Positions 32,360 through 44,600 of a stretch of 64,000 bases of DNA are shown here, one piece after another. The position numbers and the translations under genes were made by a program. The stretch is from Mycoplasmopsis anatis. GTDB lineage: Bacteria; Bacillota_I; Bacilli_A; Mycoplasmatales; Metamycoplasmataceae. Under the pieces are notes generated by a model, which was not told the DNA's origin, did no database searches, and worked only from the letters and a program-made list of their open reading frames with translations. Where the stretch lies: positions 310,001-374,000 of the forward strand of contig NZ_LR215035.1 in assembly GCF_900660655.1 (NCBI RefSeq), in the 5' to 3' direction. Each line of letters opens with the position of its first letter. Positions within the stretch are counted from its first letter, which is position 1.

Positions 32360-34180
32360 ATGATTAAAAACGCAATAATCTTTGCTGCGGGTAAAGGTAG
32401 TAGATTAACCACTTACACAAAGCATGTACCTAAACCGTTAATTAAAATTTTAAATAAAGAAACTGATGAAGATGAAGCTTTAATTGAAAGAAATATTAAG
32501 TTTCTTCACCAAAGTGGGATCAAAGATATTTATATTGTAGTTGGTTATTTAAAAAAACAATTTAACTATTTGACTAAGAAATACGGTGTTACTTTAATTG
32601 AAAATGACAAGTTTGAATATGAAAATAACATCTCTTCTTTGGCTGTTTCAATTCAACACTGAGGTGATACATTATATATAGAAGGAGATATTTACTTAAC
32701 AAGAAATATTATTCCAGATTTAATTGAAGAAATTAAACAATCAAACTATAAGAGTATTTATTGAGGTGCTGAGGACGAACATATTAATGAAACATGTTTT
32801 ATTTTAAGAAATAATTTAATTGTAGGTCAATATGCTAAAAATATGATCAAAGGTGATTTAAAATGAACCGGATTAGGATATATTAACAAAGATTTTGGTG
32901 ATTATATGAGATCGCGTTTTGAGGAATATTATTCAATTCCTGAAAACAAACAAAATTATTACGAACAGTTTTTATGAAGTCTTGGTCAACCAGTTGAGTG
33001 TCATAAAATTGATAAATCGAATTTTTATGAAATAGATAATTTTTATGACTTAATAAGTGTTGATGAACGTTATAGAACACATGATTTAGTGAAATTATGA
33101 ACCCCCGGTCCAACAAACATAGATCAAGAAATTAGTGATTTAATTCTCAAAGGAATTGTTCATCATCGTTCAAATTTAGCTGAGTTTTATATAACAAAAT
33201 TACATGATAATCTAAAAAAGATGTTTAATACAACTAAAGCCACACCAATAGCTATAACTGCCAGTGGAACGGGAGTTATGGAATCTGCTGTAGTAAATTT
33301 AATTGAGTCTACGGATAAAGTAATTTTAATTTCAGTTGGAGATTTTGGTGATAGGTTTTATGAAATTCTAAAACTATATATTAAAGATCATAATAATATT
33401 TTCTTCTTCAGATATCCTGATTATTCAACTTATAATATTGATGATTTCAAACACTTAATCCCTGAAGTTAAAGCTGTATTTGTTACGCACCACGAAACAA
33501 GCACAGGAGTGCTAAATAACATTAGTGAATTAGGAAAATTAACAAAAAATACTGATGCTTTATTAGTTTGTGATTCAGTATCTTCTGTATTGAATGAAGA
33601 ATTTAATTTTGATGATTGATCTGTAGATATTGCATTCGCTTCTTCGGCAAAAGGTTTTTCAATTTATCCAGGTCTTTCAATTGTATGTATTTCAGAAAAA
33701 GCCGAAAAGGTAATTCAAAAGTGTACAACTCCAAGATATTATTTTGACTACAGAAAGTACTTAAAATACTATAGAGATTATAAACAAACTCCTTTTACAC
33801 CCGCAATTAATTTAATTGTTTCAATGTCTGAATCAATTGATATTATGAATAATACTTCATTGCAAGTAATTAATCAAAAGAAATGAGAAGTATTCAATTA
33901 TTTAAATGATGAACTTGAAAAATTAAATTTTGTTAATAAAGTTCCTGTAGAGCTTAGAACATGTTCAATGTTGTGTATGGAAGCTCCTAAAGGTATAGAT
34001 TGTGAAAAAATGAGAAATTATGTATCAAGCAATTCAAATAATTACTTTGAACTAGGGAGAACCGAAAAAAGACACTCAGTAATAAGAGTTGGTATTTCTA
34101 GATTAATTACTATTGATGATGCTAAAATAGTTGTAAAAAACATTAAAAAATTTATTGAAAGTGAAAAAAATGAAAAATAA
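32360..34180 (+). CDS. Fused nucleotidyltransferase (LicC/PntC-like) and class V aminotransferase
   Basis: A 606-residue two-domain protein. Residues 1 to about 240 form a sugar-nucleotide-type transferase: AAGKGSRLTTYTKHVPKPLIKI gives the NTP-binding loop and Lys, and YIEGDIYL the metal Asp, resembling CTP:phosphocholine cytidylyltransferase LicC. From about 245, LWTPGPTNIDQEI begins a class V aminotransferase like 2-aminoethylphosphonate transaminase, with PLP Lys431 in ASSAKGFSIYPG and substrate Arg in VIRVGISR. The same fusion is known in PntC proteins of phosphonate pathways (Treponema). Start follows AGGAG. It overlaps the LicD gene by 11 bp, so it probably activates a small amino compound with CTP for transfer to a surface lipid. 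Real substrate unknown. Confidence 0.82.
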
Positions 34181-34934
34181 TGAATGAGATACTCAATATT
34201 TACATAGTAAACATGTAAAACTTAAAAGTCTTCTCAAAGAATTAATTTCAATTTTTGAAAAAAACAACCTTAAATATGTTGCTTATTATGGAACATTATT
34301 AGGTGCGATCAGACATAATAACATTATTCCATGAGATGATGATGTCGATTTAGTAATTGATTATGATACTTTAGAATTCTTAATTAAAAACTACCCAAAC
34401 TTAGTCAAAGTAGGTAAAAATTCAAATAATTTTCTTATGATGGCTAAATATACTCATGATCGTGAAGACGAAGTAGATGCAACATTTATAGATCTTTTTG
34501 TAGTTGTCCCAACAAACAAAGAAAAACTAAAGAAATTTAGAAAACTCACAAATAAATTAAGATACTTTAATTATTATGCTAATCGCAAAGTAAGTAAAGA
34601 GTTGTGGCATATTAAAATTTTAAGATTTTTCTTTTTCTGAACTAGAAAGCTTCCAAAGTTCACTTTAGAAGAAGCGATTAATCAAGTCAGAGATACAAAA
34701 GTTCAGGAAAAACAATTTATTATCACTTGACCTGATTATGCAAATATGCAAAAAACAACTTTTCCTCTTGAATGGGATTTTTTTGACTCTGAGTTGTGCA
34801 AATTCGATGATTTTTATATTGCAGTACCTAAAAAATATAATGATTTTTTAGTTAAAGAGTACGGCAAAAATTGACACATTCACAAAAAAACACTTCTCTC
34901 TGAACACTATGGTATGTATGATGTTAAGATTTAA
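34170..34934 (+). CDS. LicD family phosphotransferase
   Basis: A 254-residue protein of the LicD/nucleotidyltransferase-fold family that transfers phosphocholine-like groups from CDP-carriers to glycans or lipids. [26 protein letters not shown] is the family hallmark, with the DDD metal site (about 51-55); YHWNIH-like WHIHKKTLLSEHYGMYD closes the protein. Several UGA codons read as Trp. It overlaps the fusion gene upstream, which would supply its CDP-activated donor. Likely products are modified glycolipids or surface polymers at the membrane. Confidence 0.85.
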
Positions 34935-34960
34935 GTAGGTTATGCCTACTTATTTATTTT
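34933..34960 (+). terminator. Terminator of the LicD operon
   Basis: AAGTAGG-TTATG-CCTACTT followed by a T-rich run, starting within the LicD stop codon. The same stem sequence recurs in the hairpin at 38515-38586. Confidence 0.75.
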
Positions 34961-34974
34961 CCAAAAAGGAAAAT
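34956..34974. promoter_or_regulatory. Inverted repeat upstream of the first PTS gene
   Basis: ATTTTCC-AAAAA-GGAAAAT, 41 bp before the PTS start codon. It could be an operator for the nearby RpiR regulator or a second hairpin of the terminator region; nothing decides between them. Confidence 0.35.
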
Positions 34975-35014
34975 CATTCTATATCCAACTAAGTAAAATT
35001 TAATCGGAGGTATA

Positions 35015-36661
35015 ATGACAAAAGCGATTAAAAATACTTCTACTACTTTTTTCAAAAGTCTTAGAAGTGGTCTTGAACGTTTTGGTAGAGCTATGATTTT
35101 GCCGGTTTCAATAATTCCTTTATTAGCGATTGTTGGAGCTCTTGGGTATATTTTAGCATCTGTCGGACAAAAAACTGGAATTTATGGAACCAGTTTAGCT
35201 TATAAAACATTCGCTGATTCAGTTAAAATCATTGGTATGGCACCAATTTATAACCTTGATATACTATTTTCTATAGGTTTAGCTGCTGGATTAGCAAAAG
35301 ATGAAAAAGTTTCAGCGGGAATCTGTGGTATCGCCGCATTAATTGGATTCTACTTTGCTGGCTATGCTCTTTTGGAAATAGGAAAATTGAAGTCACTTCT
35401 TGATGTTAATATTGTTGGTAAACTTCAAACTATTAATCGTTTCGGTAAATATTCAACAAGTTTTGACTTAAATGCACTAGGTGGAATTCTTGCTGGTTAT
35501 TTAGCTTATGGAATTCACAAAATTACATATAAATTACAATTTCCTACATTTATTTCGTTCTTTGGAGGACCTAAATTTAGTCCTGTAGCTAGTTTATTAA
35601 CTGCTTTTATTGTTGGTTTCCCATTAACTTACCTTTGAATTTATATTTATAAAGGTATTGCCGCATTAGGAAATGGAATAAGAGCTTCAGGAGCTTTCGG
35701 TTCATTTTTATACGGTTCAACTAACCGTTTACTATTACCGTTTGGTCTACACAACATTCCAAACGCAATTCTTCGTTACACAGCGGCAGGGGGGACATTT
35801 ACAGCCGCTGATGGTCATGAAGTAACAGGATTTTACAGTATTTTAATTGAGAAAATGAGTGCTGGACTTCCAATTAATGCTACTGATAGTATGATTAGTA
35901 ATGGTACATATCCAACTAATATTTTCTCACTTCCTGGAGCTGCAGTTGCAATGTTTTTAGCTTGTCCTAAAGACAAAAGAAAACAAGCTGCTCCGATTAT
36001 CTTTGGTGCTGTTTCTTCATCAATTCTTAGTGGAGTTACTGAACCAATTGAATTTACATTTATATTTACTGCACCAATTCTTTGACTAGTACACTGTTTA
36101 CTAACTGGTTTAGTATACATGACTATGTATCTAGCAGGTGTTGGAATGATAGCAGGAACTGGTGAAGGAATAATTACATACTTGATTTATAACTTACCTT
36201 CATATCAAAATATCTCAAGAGTTTGAATGTTATTTGTTCTTGGTCCTGTATTCTTTGCGGTATACTTTGGAGTATTTTACTTCTTAATTAAACAATTTAA
36301 TCTTAAAACTCCAGGACGTGATGAGGAAGCATTTAAATTGTTCACTAAGAAAGATTTCAAAGAAAAATTAAATAGTTCATCAAATCAAGTTGTTTCAAAT
36401 GACAAGATTAAAGATGAAAAAATAGAAGATATCCAAATGGCCCAACAGCTATTAGAATTTTACGGTGGATTTGAAAATATAAACGAAATCTCATGTTGCA
36501 TTTCTAGATTAAGAATATCAGTAAAAGATAAGTCTCTTGTAAATAAAGATGCAATTATTCAAATAGGTGCAAAAGGTGTGGTTGAATCAGGAGAACAAGT
36601 TCAGTCGGTTTTTGGTGCTAAAGCAATGGTTTATTCAAGAATCATGAACAACTTAAAATAA
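35015..36661 (+). CDS. PTS transporter subunit IICB, glucose/GlcNAc family
   Basis: A 548-residue sugar permease of the phosphotransferase system. The EIIC part (to about 440) has many membrane helices and the family segments LLLPFGLHNIPNA and SGVTEPIEFTFIFTAPIL, where the His and Glu contact the sugar. After a charged linker (about 440-470) an EIIB domain follows with phospho-Cys in EISCCISRLRISVKD (about 490). No EIIA domain is present, so phosphate must come from another protein. The start follows TCGGAGG. It is followed by a small membrane protein and a convergent RpiR regulator. The sugar is not identifiable. Confidence 0.88.
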
Positions 36662-36664
36662 AAT

Positions 36665-36886
36665 ATGAATCTAATTATACTCTTTGCTGTTTTTGCAACC
36701 TTTTTCATTTGCATTGGAATATTTTTACTTCTTTTTAGAAGGAAAAATAAAAATAAATACAACGTTGATGAAAATGCGAAATATTCAGAGAAAATCTATC
36801 AAACATTTATAAAAAATATTCCAGCAATGTTTATTCTTGCTGGAATAGTATTAATTGCTATATTAATTAAAGCTATATTGAATTAA
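36665..36886 (+). CDS. Small two-helix membrane protein beside the PTS gene
   Basis: A 73-residue protein with an N-terminal hydrophobic helix (LIILFAVFATFFICIGIFLLLF), a charged loop (RRKNKNKYNVDEN) and a second helix at the C-terminus. It starts 3 bp after the PTS gene without its own Shine-Dalgarno, so translation is probably coupled. Its 3' end overlaps the convergent RpiR gene by 14 bp. I do not recognise it; the other PTS gene in the window also has a small membrane protein next to it. Confidence 0.65.
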   Translation: MNLIILFAVFATFFICIGIFLLLFRRKNKNKYNVDENAKYSEKIYQTFIKNIPAMFILAGIVLIAILIKAILN

Positions 36887-37619
36887 CTAATAATGAAAAG
36901 AAGATTGTACTTAATAAACTAAAAACTATTGGATTTATTTTTTCAGAATCAACATATTCTGAACAGTTAAATACCTTGATATTATTTTTGTTTTGAATAT
37001 TTTTATTAGAAGTAAAAATAAATCCTTTATTACTTTTGTTGAATGCTAAATTTGCTGGTAAAACTGTTTCTATTGTTTTGTAGCTATTAGAAACACAAAT
37101 AACATAACTCAATTCATCAGCATTAAAAGCATTTGCATAATTAGTTGAAAAATCATTATCCTTAACTATATTGATGCCCATTCGTTTTAGACTTATATAA
37201 AATTCTTCTATGTGTCTATTAGAACCACCTGAGGCAAATAATAATATTTTATTAGCTTTATTAATTTCTTTAATAATGCTCTTAAAATTATAATTTGAAA
37301 TTTTACCTGTAAAATCATTAATAAGTTTAGCTATCTCGGTGTTAGTAATTTGCTTTTTTAAGATTTTATTTGTGTTATTCAAATATTCGGTTAAGTCAAG
37401 CTTAAAACTTTCAAATGAATCATAACCTAACTTTTTAATAAATTTGCTTATTGTTGATTGTGAACAATATGTTAATTCACTTAAGGTATCTACACTAATT
37501 AGTTCAATTCGATGAATATTTTCTAATATTATTTTAGAAAATTGACCAAATGCACCTTCAATATTAGTACTATATAATAATTTCTTTATTAAATGACTTT
37601 TCTTATAGTTATTTATCAT
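36873..37619 (-). CDS. RpiR/MurR family transcriptional regulator
   Basis: A 248-residue regulator with an N-terminal helix-turn-helix (ISVDTLSELTYCSQSTISKFIKKLGYDSFESFK) and a C-terminal SIS sugar-phosphate-binding domain (ILLFASGGSNRHIEEFYISLKRMGI). It probably senses a phosphosugar from the adjacent PTS. The start at 37619 is chosen because a TATAAT box (37626-37631, minus) ends six bases before it, which predicts a leaderless message and rules out the longer in-frame starts farther upstream. Divergent from the PHP phosphatase gene. Confidence 0.82.
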   Translation of the reverse strand: MINNYKKSHLIKKLLYSTNIEGAFGQFSKIILENIHRIELISVDTLSELTYCSQSTISKFIKKLGYDSFESFKLDLTEYLNNTNKILKKQITNTEIAKLINDFTGKISNYNFKSIIKEINKANKILLFASGGSNRHIEEFYISLKRMGINIVKDNDFSTNYANAFNADELSYVICVSNSYKTIETVLPANLAFNKSNKGFIFTSNKNIQNKNNIKVFNCSEYVDSEKINPIVFSLLSTIFFSLLVNSI

Positions 37620-37625
37620 AAAAAA

Positions 37626-37631
37626 ATTATA
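37626..37631 (-). promoter_or_regulatory. -10 box of RpiR gene (leaderless)
   Basis: TATAAT plus six T residues, then the ATG of the regulator. No Shine-Dalgarno is present. Confidence 0.6.
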
Positions 37632-37667
37632 TCTAATTACCAATTTTATCATAGAAAGAGAGTTAAT

Positions 37668-38510
37668 ATGAAATATGATTACCACATTCACACCTTTTAT
37701 TGTAAACATTCCGATTTAACTGTAAATGAAATAGTACAGGAATATTTTAAAAATAACTTTATTGAAATTGGAATTAGCGACCATATCCCTTATAAAGGAG
37801 ATTTGGACTCAAAAGATAATTCAAGAATGTACTACAAAGAGCTAGAAAGTTATATAAATGATATTAAAATTGAACAAGAAAAATACCAAAATAAATTAAA
37901 AATAAATATTGGTTTTGAAAGTGAATTTTTTAGTAGTCAAATTCAATGGTATAAAGAGTTATTATCAAGAAAAGAAGTTGATTATTTAATTCTTGGAATT
38001 CATGCTGTTGAAAATCTTGATGAAGAAAATAATTTTAATCGTAATTGTACTAATAAAGAACAACTTAAGAGATATTGAAAAGCAATTAACGAAGGTATGA
38101 GAAGCGGTTTATTTGCATATGCAGTTCATCCTGATTTCTATATGAAATCTTATCAAGAGTGGGATGATGAATGTGATGAATTGGCTAATAAAATTTGTGA
38201 TTTAGCAAATGAATTAGATTTCCCACTAGGATTTAACATTAATGGTATATGAAAAGGTCCTAGACAAATAGGAAAAGTTTTTAGAAATAAATATCCAATT
38301 CATGAATTTTGGAAAATTGCAAAGAAGAAAAATGTCAAAATTATTCTCGAATCAGATGTACATCACAAAAAACAATTATATGACACAGAAATAATTAGTA
38401 AAACTTACTCATTAATAAAAGAGTGAGGTTTAGAAGAACAACTTGTATCTAAATTAGATCTTGAAAAATATAAGAAAAATTTAAATATTAAATATAATCT
38501 CGGTAAATAA
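37668..38510 (+). CDS. PHP-domain phosphatase (HisJ-like)
   Basis: A 280-residue metal-dependent phosphoesterase. The PHP motifs are visible: DYHIHTFYCKHS (first two His), ISDHIPY, GFESEFF, LGIHAVE, VHPDF and the final LESDVHH. This matches histidinol-phosphatase HisJ relatives. The window shows no histidine pathway, and mycoplasmas generally lack it, so a sugar-phosphate or nucleotide substrate linked to the neighbouring PTS is more likely. The start follows AGAGAG. Three UGA codons are read as Trp. Confidence 0.78.
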
Positions 38511-38514
38511 TTTT

Positions 38515-38592
38515 AAGTAGGATATACTACATATATAGAGTTTATTCATATAAATAAACTTTTATGATATTAGTATAAACCTACTTTTTTTA
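38515..38592 (+). terminator. Long compound hairpin after the PHP gene
   Basis: Nested inverted repeats: AAGTAGG with CCTACTT (38515-38521, 38580-38586), ATACTA with TAGTAT (38524-38529, 38571-38576), and AGTTTATT with AATAAACT (38539-38546, 38553-38560), followed by a T run. It ends the PHP transcript; the interrupted stem is longer than a simple terminator needs. The rest of the gap to 38686 shows only AT-rich promoter-like sequence (TATAGT at 38656). Confidence 0.6.
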
Positions 38593-38686
38593 TAAAAAAG
38601 CAAAAATTTTATTAATAATTTCATCTTTTTACTCTTTTAAGTAAAATTCAAATATATAGTATTTTAATTAAGAAAAAGGAATTGTT

Positions 38687-41600
38687 ATGAATAAAAAGAA
38701 AAAAGTTATTATTTCAAGTGTTGTGACAGCAACTGCTTTAACAATTACTGCTAGTTCAACTACTGCATTATTACTTAATAAAAATAAAACAAATGTTGAA
38801 AATAGCAATAAAACTAATTTATTAAATGAATTAAGAAAATCATTAAATAACATCAATAAAAATAATTTAATCGAATATAAATTGATAGCAAACAATTTAC
38901 CAATTAATCTTGTTTATAAAAATCAAATAATTGAAATTGATCAGGAATTTATTTCAAATGAAAAAATAACAGAAAAAGATATAGCAGAATTAAATAACAA
39001 GTTAAATATTTTAGTAAAAGAAGTAAAAGAAAAGTTAGCTAAAATAAGACTATTTTTCACAAATTTAGAAAAACTTAAAGAAGATAAAGAGATTTTCTCT
39101 AAATATAATTTAGAGTTATCTTTAATAATAAATGAGAATAATAATACTTTAAGTGAATTGACTACCATCGAAGAAATAGATAATTTTATTAAGAAACTGT
39201 CGAACATATACCACCAGCAAGAAGAAACTAAGAAAGTAATTTTTGACAATGTTCTGGCTAGTAATACTAGTTCAAAAATTCAAAATATATTAGATAATCA
39301 CACAAATAATAAACTATTTAACCAAGTGTTAAATGAACTTAATCAATTAAACGAAAACATAAAACATAAGAAATTAAATAATCAAACTTTCATTAATTTA
39401 TTTGATGAATTAAACAATAAATTAACAACATTAAAAAATAAATTTAATGATTATGAGCTAAAAATTAATAATGTAAAAAATAGAGTATTGTTATTGATTG
39501 AAACAATTGGAGAAAATGAAGATATTTTACCAGCTAAAACTTATATCAATAAAATAGATTTATTTAATCAAGACAGTTTTTATGATCTTGAAAGTATACT
39601 TAATACTTTAAGTGAATATGAGCAAAAATTTCATGAAATTCTAACTAATAAAAATGATAACAATTCAAATAATAGTAGTGAAAACGAATTATTATTAAAC
39701 AAATTTAATGAACTTAAAACTGAAATATTGGAAGACTTAAGTGAAAATAACTTTGAAATATATAGAGAAGTAAATGAACAAAAAAGTAATTTGATTGTAT
39801 CTTTAGAAAATCTGATTAATTCTTCAAATTTATCTATTGATTCATACACACAAATTCAGCTAGATTTTAATAATTTAATATTAAAAACTAATCAGATTAG
39901 TCAACAATGAACTAATGAAGTTAATAAATTTAATGATTTAATAAAACGAATCGATGAGATAAAAAAAGTTCTAAATAATGAAGAAGAATTAGCAAAACTT
40001 CAACAATTTAACGATATTGTGTGAACTAAGAATAATTTAATTAGTGAGATAGTTCTAAAAAACTCGCAAATTAAAGATATTTTAAACCAAATCGATACTA
40101 ATAACAATCAAAATAAAGAACTATATTTAATAAAATTAAAACAACATTTATCAAATCTACAAAGCTTATTGCAAGATTATCAATCTAATGAAGATATAAA
40201 AAATAAATTATTAGAAATAATTAATGAAGTAAGTCAAAAAATAGAAAATAATGACTTTACATATCCAAAAATTTCAGTACTAGAAGAATATATAAATGAT
40301 AATTTATCTATTATCAATCAAACTATACATAACAATTTAGAAAAACTTAAAAATGATTTATATGCTCAAATAAATGCTAAAGATTTTGTGAGTCAAAATT
40401 ATAAAAATAATTTTAAGCAAAAAATAAACACTATTGATAATTTTAATGAGTTGTCTTCCTTTTTTGATAAAACTATTCAATTAATAAATAACAAGATTTA
40501 TCCCATAATTGATATATTAAACAATCAGCTAAGTGATAATAAGTTTAAGTATATAAATTTTGCAGATAATGCACAAGAATTTAATGAATTAGTCAAAATA
40601 ATTGAAACAACAAACTTAATTGTAAATGACCAAACTAGAAAATACATTTTTAATTATAATTCAGAAGATTTAGAAGATAACATTAATAAATTTTTATCTC
40701 TTTATGATCAATTAAATGGTGAAACTAACTTCAATAATAAGATTTTAATAATAACTAACTCCTTAAAAGAGTCAAAAATTTCAGATCGACTTATTAATTC
40801 AACAATAAATGAATTAAATAATTCGCTTAATCTTGAAGTTTTCAATAATAAATTATTTCAAATCAACGAACAAATATCAGTTCAAAAAAACTTAATATCC
40901 TTAATTAACGAAGTCCAAAAATTTATTAATTCTAATGAATTTAGTGACTATACCAACGAATCAAAACAAAATTTCTCAAACTCATGAAATAAGTTAAATC
41001 CACTTAAAAACAATAAATTAGAAAAATTTTTTAATAACTCTGAAATTGATCAATTAAGTGATGAAATTAAGAGATTAAAAAAACAATTAGTCACTAATAA
41101 TGAATCAGAACTACTTAATGAAAAAAATAGAATTAAAGACTTAATAAATAATTTAGGCTATATAACTGATAAAATTTCTAAAAATAATCATGTTGATACT
41201 TTAAATTCAGTCTCAGAAATAAATGCTTATTATCAAAAATTAAAACAAGAAAATGATCAACTTAGCAATCAAAAATATGTTGAAAATTTATCTAAGACAG
41301 TAGTATTAACAATAAATCCTAAACTTGAAAAAGCAAATTTAGTAAATCATTTATCTTCATTAAGTATTAATAAAAATAATATTAAATTATTCTTAAATTT
41401 TAATTTAGCTAACGAAAATTTAGAAGAGTTAATTAAGCAAAATAAGCTAACTTTAAAGCTTGATCAAGAAAATAGAAATAAATTATTAATAAGTTATAAA
41501 TCGATTAATCCTGAAACTGATCTTGAAACAACATTAACTAAAGAGTTAATTTTCACAAATGACATCAATCCAGTGATAGATAGCACAATTAGTGAAATAA

Positions 41601-44600
41601 GTTCTAAGAAACTTGAAGATTATTTTGAATATGATTCATCAAAATTAATTTCATTAAATAGAAATAATATTGATACAAATTGATTTAAAGCAAAAAATAA
41701 AATAGTTAATAACTACTTCACTTTAGATTTAAAAGAAAATAGCTTTAGTTATGTAAGTCAAGTTGGTAAAAAATATCTTGTTGCTAAAGCACAACTAAAG
41801 TGGAATGATCAAGTATTAAGTGAAATAAAATTGGTTTCAAATCAAGTTGCCTATGAAAAAAGTGAAGATCCTGTTGACTTGAATTTAGTTGCTAATGCTT
41901 ACTACAATCAAACAAGTTATGCAAAAAGCGAGTACAAAAAAGTTAATTTTTCTGTATTTAAAGAAATATATGATAATAATTTAGATATCTTTGGAGTATT
42001 AGATAGTAATAATCACTACTATAGTTTTCCTAGCAATCTAACAGATCCTAGTCCAAAGGGTTTTGACAGAGTTAAAGTAATTAGAAACATATTAAGTAAA
42101 TTGATATCTTATAATGAACAAAAGTATAATTTAAATAGACTTTACAATTACTCAATCAATAATGAAAAAGGCTTTATTTTAGCTGAATATGAATTTACAA
42201 ATAAACAAACCAATGAAATTTTTTACTCAAATTATTACTTTAATAATTTAGCTATAGCAAACTCTAAAAAAGATTTAGAAGATTTAAATTACATTAAAAA
42301 TATCTTTGAAGATGCTAAAAATTCAACAAATCATTCTAATCACACAACCAATTCTAATATTTGAAAAGAATTAGTTGTTCTAAATAAAAATATAACTCAT
42401 AGTAGTTTTATTGCATCCGAATACAAAAGAGTGTTTAATGAAGTTTATCAGTTGCCAAAAAAAGGAAGATATTCAATAATTTTGGTTAATGATAATTCTA
42501 ATACTTATTCAAATGTTAATGGATGAGCTAAATTTAAGATTGGAATAGCTAAAGATAATCAATTAATTAACGATCCTAATTTACAGACAAGTATTTACTT
42601 AAGATTTTTCAAACCAGTAACTTTTAATGATTATTTACCACATAATAATAATCTTACTGTTGCAGATTTTTCAAACCTAAATAGAGACAAAGAAAATGAT
42701 AAAAATTCATATTTGAGGGAAGTGAATAAAATTAATTCACGTAATTTCTCTCTTAAAAAAATGGATTCATATTCAGTAATTGATCTAGATCTGCTTGATT
42801 ATGAAAAATCTTATTCTCAATTAAATTACTTATTGCAAATTGGTCCTAATTCTCCAACTCAAAATGATAGTTCCTTTGTTGGAGAATTTGATTCAAATGA
42901 TAAGAACTCACCAACTGTGCAAGCAACATTTAAAAATAAAGATTACAACATATTTAATCCAATGGATTCAAACTCAGAAATAACTAATGAAAAACTAAAT
43001 GAAATTAAAAATAAGTTTTTTATTTATTATGTAGATGTAAGAACTTCTTCAACCACTAGATACACAGAAAAAGATAAAATTACATTTAAGTTAGGATTTA
43101 TAAATAAAGAAGATCCAACATTTAGATTTGTCTCAGAAAATTCTATTACTTTACAGAACCTAAAAAATGAATTAAAAGAAGAATTTTATCCTAAAGCTGC
43201 TATAAATAATATTCCAAGTGATTTTATTTCATTGCAAAACTCATTTGGGTCAACAATTAAAGCAAGTTGATTTAAAGAACAATTTGATAGTGGTAATGAG
43301 ATACTTCAAAAAATTGTTGTTAATGATAATTTAGTTTATTCACCTTTAACTGGAGTAGTAAGATTTAAAGCTAATTCTCACACAGGTTCATGAAAATTAT
43401 TTAGAAAAGAGAATTTCTCGGTTGCTAAAATTGTTCAAGTTGATGATTATAATGGAACTGCTTTAGTCAAATTAAAATATATCGATCCTGAATATAATTA
43501 TGAAGTTATAAGTGATGTTTTATATTTAGTTGAAGGTTTCGAGCATGTTCAAAGTGCAACTCAAATTGATAAAACTAACAAAGTCACTTATATTGATTCA
43601 TTAATAACAAAAAATAATTTAAAGCAGATAATTGCTCCAAATAATTTAGTCTCACGTAAGCGTGAAGTTGAAATGAATTTGAATGATGCGCTTTGAGAAA
43701 TTAATCAAAGTAGTGCTAGTTGAATCTTGAAAGAGAAATATTTCAGTGATATTATGAATAATGCTAATAACAGTGAAAAGAAAATTATTTTAACTTTATT
43801 TGCAGGTAATGCATCATGAGATCCAAATCGATTTGCTCGTCTTACAGGTGCTGACGCAAGAAAAATTACAATTGACTTTGAAGAATTAAAATCAAAAAGA
43901 AAATTAACTTATCAAATTGATGATACTGTTGTATATAAAAATTCTAATGTTAATATTGATTTAAACAGTACAGTTTCATACACTTTAAATGTAACTTTAA
44001 TAGATTCAGGAATTCAATTTTACTTAGAGTTAAACGATAAAAATCAAAAAATAATTACTCACGATATAGTAAAAAATCTTAATGCTCATGCTTTTGATCG
44101 TGTGGAACCTACACAAAGTAATATTTTTGACAATTCACGTGCATTTTACGTAGATAATTACGCTTCCAAGATATCTATTTACTATGAAAATCATCAGGTA
44201 TTTGAACGTTTTGATGATATAAGCACAAACTTATTTAGCTATAAAAATATGACTTATAATCAAGAAAATACACCTATTATTTGATATGATCCAAAAGATT
44301 CCGATGATTTATTTAAATATAATCCTAATCAAAATGTTATTTTTAACTTGAATAATGGTTATAAATTCAACACTGAAATTATTAATTTTTCCAATAAAAA
44401 CAATAAAGCAATCCAAAACTTAATGGCTCGTTCTGTAGCTTTTAACAGAGGTGGTGCTTCAATGTTAGCAAAAGTTAATGATGATCATAATGATGGGAAA
44501 TTCTATTTAATGACTAACAATCATGTAATCGGTATTTCATCAACAACAAATGATTCGCCTTCAAATAAACCAATTAATTTACTAATTACTCGTAGTGGAT

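Noticed and set aside
37620-37709. Longer start for the first RpiR regulator, adding about 30 residues
   Set aside because: The extra part has no ribosome site and would contain the promoter and the start of the divergent PHP gene.
37668-38510. Histidine biosynthesis gene hisJ
   Set aside because: No other histidine genes are present and mycoplasmas generally lack the pathway, so only the fold assignment is kept.
39650-39690. Asn/Ser-rich run in the giant protein as a phase-variable repeat tract
   Set aside because: The codons vary and no perfect tandem unit is repeated enough to slip.
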